This document shows, piece by piece, positions 13,101 through 25,831 of a stretch of 64,000 nucleotides of DNA. The notes beneath the pieces were generated by a model that was not told the DNA's origin, did not search any database, and saw nothing but the letters and a program-made list of their open reading frames with translations. The position numbers and the translations under genes are program-made. The stretch is from Owenia fusiformis. Lineage: Eukaryota; Annelida; Polychaeta; Sabellida; Oweniidae. Positions within the stretch are counted from its first letter, which is position 1. The number at the start of each line of letters is the position of its first letter. Where the stretch lies: NCBI GenBank assembly GCA_903813345.2, contig CAIIXF020000005.1, forward strand, positions 38,567,375 to 38,631,374, written 5' to 3'.

Positions 13101-13680
13101 TGAACCAGCGAGGTGTTTGGATATACAGGTTGCACTGAACAATATTGACAATGAACAAACACAAGTGATTATTGTGCAATGTACACATTATATTCCATTC
13201 TGAAAAAATACTTTGTATATGTGCATCTATCTCTATATGTAATCTCTTTTATATATCTCTGTACATTTTAAAATAATTCTATGTATAATATACATGTGAA
13301 AGTATGCACTGTATTAGTTAATTTGTATACCTTATACATCATAAAAGTATACATCATCCAATACTGTCAGTTACAACAGTAAAACTGACTTTAAAAGTTT
13401 AAGGTAACAAATACATTTCTTGGCAATTCACCAAGAACTTTCTCTCGAAATGTAAATACAGTATAACATATCTATATAAATATGTTTATAAATTTGGAAT
13501 TGTTAACTTAATGTATATCAAATATAGCTTTTAACCCTACGCATTCTACAATAATGATCCTAAGTAAATGTTACTGACCGCAAGGACCAAGTCAAACATA
13601 TCATATATCATGTATGTATCCCGGTATGTATACCATGTACATACTGGTGAAAGTGACCAGAAATGACAATGAGAAGAGAA

Positions 13681-13731
13681 CAGAGTGAGGTCACTAACAG
13701 AGTAAGGTCACTAACAGAGTAAGGTCACAAA
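13681..13731. repeat. 17-bp minisatellite, three copies
   Basis: The unit cagagtaaggtcactaa is repeated three times in a row with one or two changes per copy. Confidence 0.8.
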
Positions 13732-16200
13732 CAGTTCACACTGACAGCTCACATCCCATATTATCTTTGTTTTTCCAAAAGAGTACAAGTTCGGAAAACT
13801 AAATTCTTATAGATTTGACAAAGCCATTGTTCTAAAGCAGAATTTGATTGCCTTATATGACAGTAATGAAGCAAATTGAAACAGATGATGAGGGAAAAGG
13901 ACATGAACATTTACTGTTTGCTGCGTTATAATGGCTTAAGTCAGCTACAACATAAATCTAAGTCAGCTTTATCCCAAGCAAGGCGTTTCTTCACAAATTC
14001 TCAGACTTCTGAAACCAATACATTTGTAAGGAATATTGAGAAATTCTATGTTTGAATGGCAGAATTGAATGTTAAACAAAATGAACATAATATTGTCTAC
14101 CATTTGTGGTGATGAGACTAAAAATGTAAAAGTTCAATATCCAATTCCCAAATGTGTAGACCATTTACTGTTTACTGTTTACCATTTATCAATATCCCAT
14201 ATTCAGGGGGTGATATATTGGAGAATTATGATAATCATGGACACTGGCATGGAGAGGCATGAGAGGCAACTGCCTCACCAACATTGTATATTAATATATT
14301 TTGTATATGTTTTTCAATTAAAACTGTGTAAATAAAGTCCAAACATAGCAATGTACCTCCTTTAACCTAAATTTGCCTCATCATTTAAATTTTTGCATCC
14401 CCTTTAGACAGTGACAATGCATTTTTGTATCTAAGAACAGTTTATATGTGATGAAGTCCATTGAGCCCTTTGGACAATGATTGTTGGTATATAAACTGCC
14501 CCACTACTAACAAAACTGTCTGAGACATATTTGGAAGGTTGAACAGAACAGTTGGAGTAAAACCAGTTCTCTAACAGAGGCTTGCTCTAGCGAGACTCCC
14601 TTCTCAATGGGTTAGGTCAAAAGTTCATTAATAGATCCTGTAATTGAGCGAGAGAAATTATGATAAAGTCCCCTTAAGGAAACTAAAACAGACTGTCCCG
14701 CCCCCTTCCTCATTGCTATTCAGTGCTGCATGTTAATCAAAGGAATATTTTAATATTGCTTTTGAAGCCTCAGGCGAAATACTTTCATTTTATATTCTGT
14801 ATGAAATCACTGTATAACATCTAGATGCTGACAGCAAAATATCCAATACATTTTCATATACGGATAGAATAAATGATATTTCCAGAATTTACAGCTAGTT
14901 GGGGATATATGATATGCTCACTACACATGTTTCACATCTCATCACTAAAATTGAATTTATGTATAATTGAACTTTATGTTAAAATATGAACCACAATTTT
15001 CTATTTTTCAATTAATCCAGCCACCGCAATATTCGTCTGAGAAAGGCTTGAAGTTCATTCAATTTACTTTTCTGACAAAATTCTGTACTAATTGTAACTT
15101 GGCAGAACAACAAAATGACAAAAATATTAAATCATTTTTGCTGAACATTATATCACACTAGCTGAACATTTTTTCAAATAAACTTATCAAAAATGAATGA
15201 TTACCATCTATTAAGAGAGATATGAATTCTTAAGTTAGAATATTTTTTGTTGATGGACAGGAGTGAATGACTGAGCAGACATATATCTTAAATCACCTTA
15301 ATTTTGAAGAACTAAAACTCATATTGCATAATGCATATCTCGATCAGAATCATGTGAATCTTAGTCACACCAGAAAATATAATTACAGATTTTATGCAAA
15401 TACCAACCCAAGTAATATTGGCTAATGTCACATCGACTCGTGAAGTGAAAATTGGATTCTGTCTCCTTCTTACATTGGTTTACTGGCTCAACTGTGCAAG
15501 AATCATTTAGGCCCATGCAATTAATTGTTTGTGAACTGAAGTTCAATGTCAAAAATGACAGTTAACACCAAACACTCATGATATCCATACTGAGCGTTTT
15601 TTTGCCTTGTCAGTCTTCATAGGGTGGGGGGAGATATTGAAAATATCAGATAAATTCCAGAGAGCTCAGACTCAATTTCCAAGGACCTTAGGCTAAATGC
15701 AGTACATTTCAGTAAAATTTCTACTATTTCTAAACTTAGAACTATTTAAGCCATACAACATGTATAATTGTATATATTTTGTCAACCACACTCTCAGACA
15801 AGCTGTCATAAAGTATGGTTATATATTCTTAGCCAATTTCTATTCTTTTTACTATAGGCCTATTTGGAAATGGTGAGTGGCAAATGGTACAGTGAACTAT
15901 GCATGTATGAGAAGGTCAACGGACTAAAATTGCAACTCAAAAGAACTTTTTCCACAATACTTAATATCTAGAATATATATTCAATGACCATAAGGTCTTC
16001 CAGTACATAATGGCCAGCTTTCGCACTGGAGTCAATGGGAGAAATTTGGCCTCAAAAAGTGTTCTCGATCAAGAGGTGTTCAATAACTCTTAGTACATGT
16101 TTTCATTTGCAAGTTTCACTGCACCATTTACCCAGTAATATCCATTCATGATTAGTTAAAATTAAATTTTCTATTCTCAGGTATTATTTCTAGCTACATT

Positions 16201-16537
16201 TACTGTATTTGTCTTTAATTTGGCGAGCGTCTTAATTAAGCGAGTTTGGTGAATCAAAAAATCACCAAATTAAATATTTGCCAAAACCCCCAGGAATTTG
16301 ACATGGTTTTTGTTTGGTGCACTCCTGGTTATAAGAAATATACCAGGATCAGGGACCATTCAAGTTTAGAAATTTTCGAAGATATTGTAAATCAACAACA
16401 CTGACAATGAATATCTTGAAATTAAATAGATACGAGATTTATCCCCTTGAAAAACCACCAAATTAAATAGACGCCCGTAGGTATGATATCCCAAAATCGC
16501 CGATTTATGTATCGCCAAATTAAAGATGAATACAGTA
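16201..16537. mobile_element. TA-flanked foldback element (337 bp)
   Basis: The left end is TACTGTATTTGTCTTTAATT and the right end in reverse complement is TACTGTATTCATCTTTAATT, both followed by tggcga. The outer TA could be the target duplication of a Tc1/mariner-type MITE. Internal subrepeats of the caccaaattaaat type occur. A shorter relative lies at 59978-60050. Confidence 0.65.
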
Positions 16538-17112
16538 TATACTTGGACTATACTCTCTATATTCATGGTGTACACATGTTAGATAATTTATAAACAAATT
16601 CTTATGTGGCACATCAAGAGGTCACTGTGACCTTCAGCAGTTAAAATATTGCTTTTAGCATCTAGTTTCTATCTGGTAGATAACACTGTATCCATATTCT
16701 CCCTTCATAAAAAATGATTTTGCCTTTTCAATAATATTATATCATTTTGTCAAAGTGACCTGTGATCATTTTCAAATCAGCAAATAAATTAATAGAAAAA
16801 GAAGATCAATATGTTCTCAACAAAAGCAATATTAATCTTAACAATTCCCATGACTAAAAGCAGAAAATGCATACAGTATTTCATTACAAAGTACATGTAA
16901 TACTGTTTGATTTTAAACATGTACATATTATACCACATGTGTACATTATTACTGTACCTCTTACTACATGTACAACTAAGTAGAACTTTCAAATTTTGTG
17001 ATCAAATAAGTAAGTAGAACAATATAACAATTCTGTTACACTTTTAGATGATTTCAAGTTTGTATAGCAACCAATAAAATATCTCCTACATCTCCATGGC
17101 AACGGCTTCAGA

Positions 17113-18393
17113 TTAAGTAGTTGTACTTCCCCAAGTATCGCTTGTCGCGCCTGAGCTTTTGTTAGTCGCATCATTGGCTGGTTGATGCCATAGTCCAAGA
17201 TTTAGAGTCGTTAAATGAGGAATTTGCATTATTTTTTCCAAACCGACTGTAGTAATCTTTGTACATCCATATAAGTCTATTGATTTCAGCTTTTTGAGAT
17301 GTTCTGATATAAGGCCTAGACTTCTGTCTGTGACCCGGTTACATTGACCAATATTCAGAGTATCAAGGTCATGAAGAGTCTTCACAAAACTACTGATTCC
17401 ATCATCGCTAATGTTACAGGCACTCAGGCTTAATCGAGTCAAATGAAATAGTCCTTGAGATAAATGCAGCATACCAGAGTCACCAATACGGTCACAAAAA
17501 CTCACATCTAAATTTGTCAAATGTGACCCACCCTCGGATAAGTATCCTATTCCCATATCGCTGATATTGTCACAACTACGAAGATTCAAATGGCGCAAAC
17601 TAGTCATTTTACTCAGATATTTCAGCCCAGTGTCTGTAATTCCAGTACAAAAGCTGAGATTTACACTGCTCAAGTTATGAAATCCATTGCTTATGTGTTT
17701 TAATGCTAAATCAGACAGTTTCTGACAATCTTGAAGGCCTAGATATTCTAATGATAAAGTACCATTAGCTTGGCAGTGCGAACTTAGACCACAAAGATGC
17801 CCAACACCAATATCGCCAATATGTCTACAACTTCGCAGATCGAGACGCTTCAGTTTGACGAGTCCCCAAGCAACGAGGAGAAGTCCTGTACTGGTAACAT
17901 TACTGCAACCACCAAGCTCCAGAACTTCGAGATTCTTAACGTGTTGTCCTATCCTCCCAAGGCTACTGTCTGTCACCTGTTTACACAGGCTTAGGTTCAG
18001 GGCAGTCAATTGGGGCAACTGCTGGATGAATGCATGGCCAAGGCCAATGTCAGTAACGTTATAACAGCCACATAAGTTCAAACTTTCAAGATTAGGTATA
18101 CCAGTGATAAGATCCCTCAGACTTCGTCTCAAACTCAGTACCTGTACTCGTTTTATCCCACGTTTTACCAAACTGGGGAACAAAGAAGGGTTTGCTCTTC
18201 GGAGATGCAATTTAGCCTCGACATTTCTCCAAACGTGGCGGTTATAGGCAGAGTCCCTCCAGGCCACACATACCTGCGATGCACGTCCTTTACCCCGTAT
18301 ATCCAGATAACTAAATATCATAGCCAGAATCTCGGGAAATAGGCAAGAAATATGAGATTCTGGCTCGCCAGAGTTTGAATTGGCATCCTCCAT
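17113..18393 (-). CDS. FBXL14: F-box and leucine-rich repeat protein 14 (FBXL14 / Partner of paired)
   Basis: Substrate-receptor subunit of an SCF (Skp1-Cul1-F-box) E3 ubiquitin ligase; the vertebrate protein marks Snail-family factors for degradation and the fly orthologue Ppa acts on Paired. The 426-residue frame has no intron. Residues about 14-60 form the F-box (SHISCLFPEILAMIF, then VCVAWRDSAY), followed by the conserved VEAKLHLRRANPSLFPSL segment. From about residue 92 to the end run cysteine-containing leucine-rich repeats (LESLNLCGCYNVTD, LDVSFCDRIGD, LNIGQCNRVTD, IDLYGCTKIT), ending in NLGLW. The start at 18393 is the first ATG and has a strong context (AAGATGG); the open frame extends upstream to 18426 only through a GTG. 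Length is close to the ~400-418 residues of vertebrate FBXL14. Identification is from recalled family sequence and is strong. Confidence 0.95.
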   Translation of the reverse strand: MEDANSNSGEPESHISCLFPEILAMIFSYLDIRGKGRASQVCVAWRDSAYNRHVWRNVEAKLHLRRANPSLFPSLVKRGIKRVQVLSLRRSLRDLITGIPNLESLNLCGCYNVTDIGLGHAFIQQLPQLTALNLSLCKQVTDSSLGRIGQHVKNLEVLELGGCSNVTSTGLLLVAWGLVKLKRLDLRSCRHIGDIGVGHLCGLSSHCQANGTLSLEYLGLQDCQKLSDLALKHISNGFHNLSSVNLSFCTGITDTGLKYLSKMTSLRHLNLRSCDNISDMGIGYLSEGGSHLTNLDVSFCDRIGDSGMLHLSQGLFHLTRLSLSACNISDDGISSFVKTLHDLDTLNIGQCNRVTDRSLGLISEHLKKLKSIDLYGCTKITTVGLEKIMQIPHLTTLNLGLWHQPANDATNKSSGATSDTWGSTTT

Positions 18394-18423
18394 CTTGGTG
18401 CACTTCCTCTGACCTAATTGAAT

Positions 18424-18455
18424 CACGTGATCAATTTATGGTTCAATTTGATTGG
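18424..18455 (-). promoter_or_regulatory. Putative Fbxl14 proximal promoter: E-box and CCAAT box
   Basis: A palindromic atCACGTGat sits at 18422-18431, about 30 bp upstream of the Fbxl14 start. A CCAAT motif on the minus strand (attgg on plus) lies at 18451-18455. Both are common in short TATA-less promoters, but each motif is short enough to occur by chance. A plus-strand ATG at 18578 makes the stretch resemble a bidirectional promoter. Confidence 0.3.
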
Positions 18456-18578
18456 TTCAAAGTTTCAGCGCGTAATTTAAATTTTGAAGAGATTTAGAAA
18501 CTTATTACTGCGCGTAGTTTATTAGGTTTTGATTAAAACCATATGATTTTGATCGAATAATAGGAGCTTTTAAGACCA

Positions 18579-21500
18579 TGGAGACAAAGGCCGGGATAAA
18601 AACCTTGAATAGCATGGAGAATCAAAGAATACACCGCATTCCAACACACTTTTTGACATGGGTTTGTCAAGAGTTTTATTCACAGATTATTCATAACCAG
18701 CAGGTTCCTTGGTTCTTATTCACAACTAAAAGCCCGGTAACTCAAACAGATCATGAAACGTTTACAATTTACAATGAATGTATTAACAACAATTATGTTC
18801 AAATTGAAGGGAATGTAGTGCAGGACTTATCGACAAATCAGATCGTTGGAAAGCGCCATTAACATTTATGAATACCCCAGTAACATCAGTTGGTCCATAT
18901 TAATCGGTACCTTCAAGTGATTTATTCTAGCAATCGTGAAGTCGATCTGATTATATAAAGTCTTCATTTAGACATTCTATTGGTTTTGGATTTAGGTTTC
19001 ACATCATTTTGAAAGATGTCTCTAGTGTTAACGTATTTCAACACCTTCGTTCATGCATTTGTACTCTATCTTACTGTTTCACCAAAAAGTTGATTTCATG
19101 TTTTATCGTGATGACTTTTAAATATAACTTGCGTTGTTTGATGCAACAGAGCTTTACTTATCAAGTGTCAAAAGTTAGACATATGTATTCATTGAAATAG
19201 TACTTCATTGGTACTTCGTTTTGTTGATGATTCAAAATGAGGTCATGTGATCAGCGTTTTAAGTAACCACGTGATCTACATGTCATTGTCTCCCGAAGGA
19301 GATTTGAATATTTATTTTTTTGTTATCCATTCATTGTTGCCTTAAAGCCTTAAAGTACAAGCTAAATAATTTGCCAATATATTGTCAACCCATTTCCCGG
19401 ACTCACTCATTCTTTGAAGTTTTCAAATTGAGTGTTAGAACATATTGCGTCGACATCCAATTTGCTATGAGAATAACTAAATTACGGAACCTCGAATTTT
19501 TACACTAAATGTTGAAAACCTGTCTAAATTTGAACGTATTGCACAACGTTGTAATAAGATTAACCTCTTAAGCCATCCATTCGTTTCAAGATAATCTTTG
19601 ATGTTGTCTCAACTCAAGTGGAAATAAATTGAACAATATAAGTGAGTTGGGCTACTTTTCTTCTTAATGAAACTTCTATGCAACTCTCAATATCGGTCCC
19701 TTTGTTACGTTAACTATGATCTCCTCTTATGAAAGACATAAGCCGTGTATTATTAAAATATAAAATGAAGCGACATTTTGAAAATGTAGACCTGAAATGT
19801 TTTATCAAGTTGGATAACACGTCTGACGATGTTCACGAAAGACTGTTATTCTAGATAAATTTAACCTGTCATTTTGGGAGTTGAGATTAGGCTGAAAATG
19901 CAATCGATTTAAATAAAACCACTCAACAATTATTTTCAGAGCTCGTCAATGCATATTTGGAAGTGAGTAATCGGTTAAGCTGATTTTTCTAAGGTATTAT
20001 CCAATATTGTTAATTCCTACATGCATATTTCAGGTTTTCAGATAACAACATTTCAATAGAAATTCTAATTTCCTTACGCATTCGCACAGGCACGTATACT
20101 TGTATATGTGGTAAGATATTATTTTTTTCTTTGCTTATTTTACATATTATTCCAATACACGTCTCGTCAAGAGTATAATTTGCTCTTTTTTGTCTGTATT
20201 AAACGTGGAATTCCAAAATATCATATTTGAATTTTAACAAGTGTTAATTTGAATAACACAAACCGTAGATCAAAAACATTATTGACAGGTCTATCGAAGT
20301 TTAAATGAGCACTAACAAGATGTGAAGAAAATGTCTGAAAGCCATTTGTTTAAGAGTGTTAAGATCAGTATAGACTTCTTGTAGATGTATAATATTAATT
20401 ACAAGCGTGGATGGCGAAATAAAATGTTTCATTGAAGACATGGTGAGATTTTAGAAGGGACCGTAAAAGGTAAGAAAACGCCATATGATGGCATTGATAG
20501 ACTAAATCCTGTCACGCCGAGTCGTTACTCAGTAACTAGACATTTCTATACCAAACATTCACGACAACTAGAAAGTACTATTTAACATTTAACATTTATT
20601 AAGATAAACATCTACATAGGAATGGTAACTGACTTTGGGTTCAGCAGGCTGCACACGATGGATTAATTCACTTAACTTTCATTAGAGAACATTAGAATGG
20701 AAGCTTTGTGCCAAACAGAGGTAAGCCCTATGTTGTCGAAAAATGTTTCTAAAGAAACTTAACATGTAAACACGTAAGCAGCTTTTTATTTCACAGTACT
20801 TCAAACTTAGTAAAATACATCACCGGACAAAGTGTCTCCGATGTACCTGTTGTCTCGGTTGGGGACCAGAAATACGACAATCAGAGATAGCCTACTTCGC
20901 TGTCGTAGACCAGGACTGGTGGTGGTTTTTAAAAAGCTGTTTTAAGCAGCTTCGAAGATTGAGATTTCATAGCAGATGACATTGACATTTTATCGAATAA
21001 TTTAATAGAACGCTAAAATATGAGAAGTTTTAAACTCTCAATATGAAAAGTAGCTGTGATGTCTGGAATCTGGATTCTTGGAATTTGAATGTACTAATAG
21101 TATCTGGATTAACATTTACACTGTACGAAATCGAATCTTATCAATATGAAAAACAATTAGTCACATAAAAAGAAAAACATTATTTATAATTCATATTAAA
21201 ACATACAGAGGTAAAATTGCACTCACATGCAATGTACTCGCGTTTTTAGATATAAACTTTGATTTTATAATTTTACCACGTAAAAAACACCGGCTAAAAG
21301 GAACGTAAAGAAATATACAAAATGGTGTCCTCCCACGTTTAACATGGCATAATGTATGTAATTAGGTGGGTACCACACGGAGATTTTGTTATTAACTCAT
21401 GGACTTACAGGTGCATCACTAATTTGATGTGTGGTATAGAAGTACGGATTAATATCAAAGATCAACTAAATAACTTTTTATCAATTAAATAAAGAATTAA

Positions 21501-24500
21501 GAGAATATGTCCTCAAGATTACTCCCTAAAGATCCGTCCACTCATTATGATTACTTAAAAATCAGAAATTACAATTTACCTCAATCTCAAATCACGTGAA
21601 ATCTGGAGCAAGTTTTATAGCCCGTTTTCGGGCAGTTTGTTCACCGTGCAGATTGACGGAATGATAGATGCCTCCGGCCCAGGTTTTTGAGAACAAAGAC
21701 TTTTGACAAACAGACTAACTGGTGAAGCCTATTATGCTTTATAGAGCAAATAAACGCCCCTAAACTACAGTCATCACATTCATCCTTATTGAATGACGCT
21801 AGTTAGGAATATAGACATTTTGACATTAAAATAAAGAATAGACAAGTTGACCGCCGATGAACAGTCAGTAAATGAACCAGTCAAAGTCCAAACTGAGAGT
21901 ATCCCAAGAAGAGGAAATAGACGTTTCGAAAAACTAAAAACGCCAAGCATAGTGTATGGAATAATTACAAAGATGAAATGAATATATATGATTTAGACAA
22001 AGCTACAATGAAAGATGTCACCCAAGAGATACTTTTCGGAGTTTTGATACGACCCCCAATATTTGAAAAATTATGAACTTAGTGTGATCACAAGTAGACA
22101 TGAGATGATGGACTGAACTTTTACTAGCTCAGGTTTCAATACACTAAGATTGGTTATGGCAAAATAAACTTGTATGTGTGACACAAAAGATAATTGGCGG
22201 CTCAACATTTTTACATGTTTTACACAAACACTCAAGAACTCTTATTCCATCTAAAGGGACCAATACAACAGAAAAAACTTCGACATACAACATGCTGCAG
22301 ACCAAGTGAGTCAGAGAGACAATATGGAATAGACATACAAAGGTACCCAGCATTTAGATATTTAATAATTTATTTTTTTCAACCGCGTATAATTCTCGAA
22401 GATGTCAAAATGTACCTGAAAATTTTGTGAATTCAATGTAAAATTTGTTTTTGCCTGCGAGGCATGGGTCGGCATTCAGAGCGAAAATATCTGTATATTC
22501 GAACTGTATTCTTTTTGTGGGAGAAAATTTGTTAGTAAAAGGAAGCTCTTTTTATTAGTTGTAAGTACGGTTTCATACCGACTGGGCACATTGAGAATGT
22601 GCCAAACAGCATGTTATAAAGGCGTTATAATCTTGCCATAGGCTTAATTAAATCACGTGAAAACTCAAAACAAAATGCCTAAAACGTAAACTTGTATTTT
22701 CCCCACACACATCGTCAAATTCGGGTCAAAACGAATCACTTCTGAGTATGGATTAATACAAAAGGCTCTCTGTAACAAGAACGTCTGTTTCGGGGATTAA
22801 TGTTTAGAGGTGAGATTTATAAAGTTCTGCCAACTGGCAGGGCCAGAGTATACTGACGCATTGGATTTTTATTTTATCAGGTGATGCAGAGATACAATGA
22901 ATGAACATTGGGTACATTGATACTTATCATATTTTTGTTTTGGTGACTGAACACCAAAAACGGGAAATACACAGATATTAAGGTCAGATATGACACAAGT
23001 AAATCCCTCCATATAGTATTTTGTTATTTTAAAGCGTGAAAACTAAAGGATTAAAACAATAATACGCTTTTCTGGCTCATCATTCTGGCAAAAAGTCCCG
23101 CTAAAAGTTCTTCAATGATAACTGCAATCATAACTTAAAGGCCACATCTTACTTAGTTATTACATTAAATAATTGAAAAGGGTTTTTGAACAATTGCCAT
23201 TCCAAAATTAAATAATTAATTGATAAATAACAGGAACAATCAATGATATTAACTACAAAGGATAATTGAACACAGTAAATATTAATTGAATATATATTGG
23301 TTAATACATTAGTCATTATATATGTAATTTCGTATAGTTTTAAAACAACCTACAAAATAATTCATATTTCGTATGATTCCATGGCCAGGTGTTGTACATT
23401 TCCACGCAGGCCTCGGTCAAGTTTTAGACATATACAAATGTTTAAAATTGTTCAGACTGAAAGGATGATTAAGTGCCTCTTTAATAGCCAAATGCATAGA
23501 GTCACATCCTACAACTTAAATAAATGAATAAAATCCTGAAAAATGACAACGAAATTATTCAAAATATAAACAATGGCTAACCGACATTCGTCACAACCCA
23601 TTTTCGGTCCGAATTTTTGCCCATTCCAATTAATTTAAAATTTCACCTGTCCCTGTTAAACACATTAACTGTAATCGGATTGTCTTTGACTGTAGATAAG
23701 TTACACATGTGTATAAAAACAAATATCTTAGTCTCCAACGTGTTATACAAATTAGGGTATTTTACCTTGGGTGATCCTATGGTAGACTAGATTACTTACT
23801 ACGATAGCTTATCCTTTATCGTAATGCAATTAGCTGGGCACCAATTTGATTAGTCTAATGTGGCCGAGATATCTTCTGTTAATTAGCACTTTACCTGTTG
23901 AAATGATATTACCTGAAGAAGCCTCGGGGTAAGAGCAATGGTTCTACAGAAATTCTCACACTAAAACCGCAAGTGTGGTGACACATTATAAATCGAAAAA
24001 AATCAGAGAAAGAATTTCATTCATGAAGCTGGAGTTCCCGAGTCGGAGTTCAAATATTTCTATGTAGCGAAGAGGATCTCGATTCAACCGGTTTCCAGGA
24101 TTTTTAAAGACGTGTACTATATGGCTTCATTGATGGCATTATGACCAGATCGTCTCAAACTCAATTATGAATTGTTGTAATCTATTTTGAGCAATGAACT
24201 TGATTTTACCAGATAAGAAGCCACACATCTCGTATAAACGATCATCTGTGAAAATTGGCACACATATATTTCTAACGCATATTAAAAATATTTACTCTAA
24301 CTCATGTATCATGGACTTTTGACAAGCATTTCATAGAAGCAGCGCAGAATTTCGAGAATTTGGATAAATTATAAACTAACATAGGATTTTCATATGATTT
24401 ATGCCATAATTAGGGATCTATAACAGGTAAGCACAATAGGAACGCACAATTTGTAGAAAATCGATTAATTACACTTTGAAGATGAGGTCTCGTGAGATAC

Positions 24501-25745
24501 AAATTCTTGATCCTGGTCCAGTAGTTATTAAGAAAATTAGATTTCAAATATTGTCACGTTTGTTGAGACCGTAAGTTTTGATATCGTGAATAATGTCATT
24601 TTTCTTCCGAGGGCTAATGGGTATAGTACTGTCGGTATCATGGGCTATGACATGTGAGGGTCGTGGACAAGCAAGAAAAATTAATAACATTTAGCAACTT
24701 AATGAATAAGCGGCAACACAATTTCAATATACAAAGCAGGCAGTTACCCATGATTCTCAATGATGACACTTGATAGTTGTTCACCATTCATATTTGAGTC
24801 ACGATCGAAAAGTTCATTTTGGTGATGGATTCGAGAAAATGTTGTCAAATCGGTAATATTTCAACTTTGAAACCTGCGTGAATATAAAAATTGTTCCTGA
24901 ATTCGTGGGATCGGGATTGTGGTTAGATGGGCTCGTGATTTGTTTATATGTGACCCCTGAGTTTCCCCAATTCTCCTGTTGGAATCACAACGTCTACGAA
25001 ACTATCACAAGTTTCATGGTTTCAATTTCCCAGTTGAAATACTGACTTGTATTTGACTTGATTACAGAGATAGACCAATACGAGCAGGTATTTATTACTG
25101 TGAACAACTAAGGCTGGTCGGATAAAATTTCAGAAAATGTTTTAGATCTGTTTAGCCGAGTCAATAAAGAGTTCGACAAATCACTTGAAAATGTTCTCAT
25201 AATACTATCGCAGAATCTGGTTAAGTTTGGTCCTATCAATGAATACATTAATGTGATATCTTTCCTTTCACCCCGGGTAGACGCTTTGGTATGATTGGAC
25301 CTAAGTTAAAGGTGACCGCGAAGACAAGGGGTTATTATTATGGAATAAGGACGAGGCAACATGTTGCAAACAGAACGCTCGGGGCAATATAACAATCTCT
25401 GATAAGGACTCAGTTGTAGCTCATGTAGTTCCTTCTCCTGAGCTTGCCCCCGAACGTGTTCAAAGCATTGCTATCACAGGAGCGTCTATACAACCACCTT
25501 ATGAAACAACCATTATCATTTACTATCTTATTTCTTTTCACAGAGCAACACGAGAAACTGGCTCCGCAGGCAAAGGGAAGGAGTGAACTGGGAAGGAATC
25601 TATTCAACTCAGGGATGCACGCAATATGTAGCCACTTCACTAAAGTAAATGATCAGACAAACAATGGATTAAAAACATAACTGATTGATCCGGGATAGGA
25701 TCTCATAGTACGAAATTAAGGAATTCCACAAATATGTACCTTAAC
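18579..25745. other. Fbxl14-Wnt5 divergent intergenic region
   Basis: About 7 kb between two divergent genes. I recognise no coding exon, satellite or foldback element. A 94-residue frame at 18578-18862 is the only open frame close to a promoter (see findings). Wnt5 5' untranslated exons and cis-regulatory elements would be expected here, but none can be identified from sequence alone. Confidence 0.6.
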
Positions 25746-25831
25746 ATGGATAAACAAGAGACGATGGTGAACATTATTATAACTGTGATATTTTATAATA
25801 TTTTGACAACAAATGCAATCGAGACATGGTG
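25746..25831 (+). CDS. WNT5: Wnt5 exon 1 (signal peptide)
   Basis: Encodes 28 residues and two bases of a tryptophan codon. Hydrophobic core [14 protein letters not shown]. The donor ggtaagt splits the second codon of the conserved WW pair: TG here plus G from exon 2. The fit to WWSLGMN across the junction is the main proof. 5' untranslated sequence and promoter are not defined. Confidence 0.9.

Larger units (their letters stand above)
12546..17112. other. AT-rich intergenic DNA downstream of Fbxl14
   Basis: No coding region recognised. It contains a 17-bp minisatellite at 13681-13731 and a foldback element at 16201-16537. The part just below 17113 should hold the 3' untranslated region of the minus-strand Fbxl14 gene; I could not place a convincing polyadenylation signal. 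Confidence 0.6.

Noticed and set aside
17797-18064. Plus-strand frames opposite Fbxl14
   Set aside because: They are antisense to the conserved leucine-rich repeat coding sequence.
18424-18426. Upstream start of Fbxl14 at 18426
   Set aside because: The codon is GTG; the first ATG is at 18393 with a strong context and matches the usual N-terminal length.
25410-25680. Overlapping 76-78-codon frames just upstream of Wnt5
   Set aside because: No similarity or splice pattern supports them; they may be part of the Wnt5 5' flank or leader.
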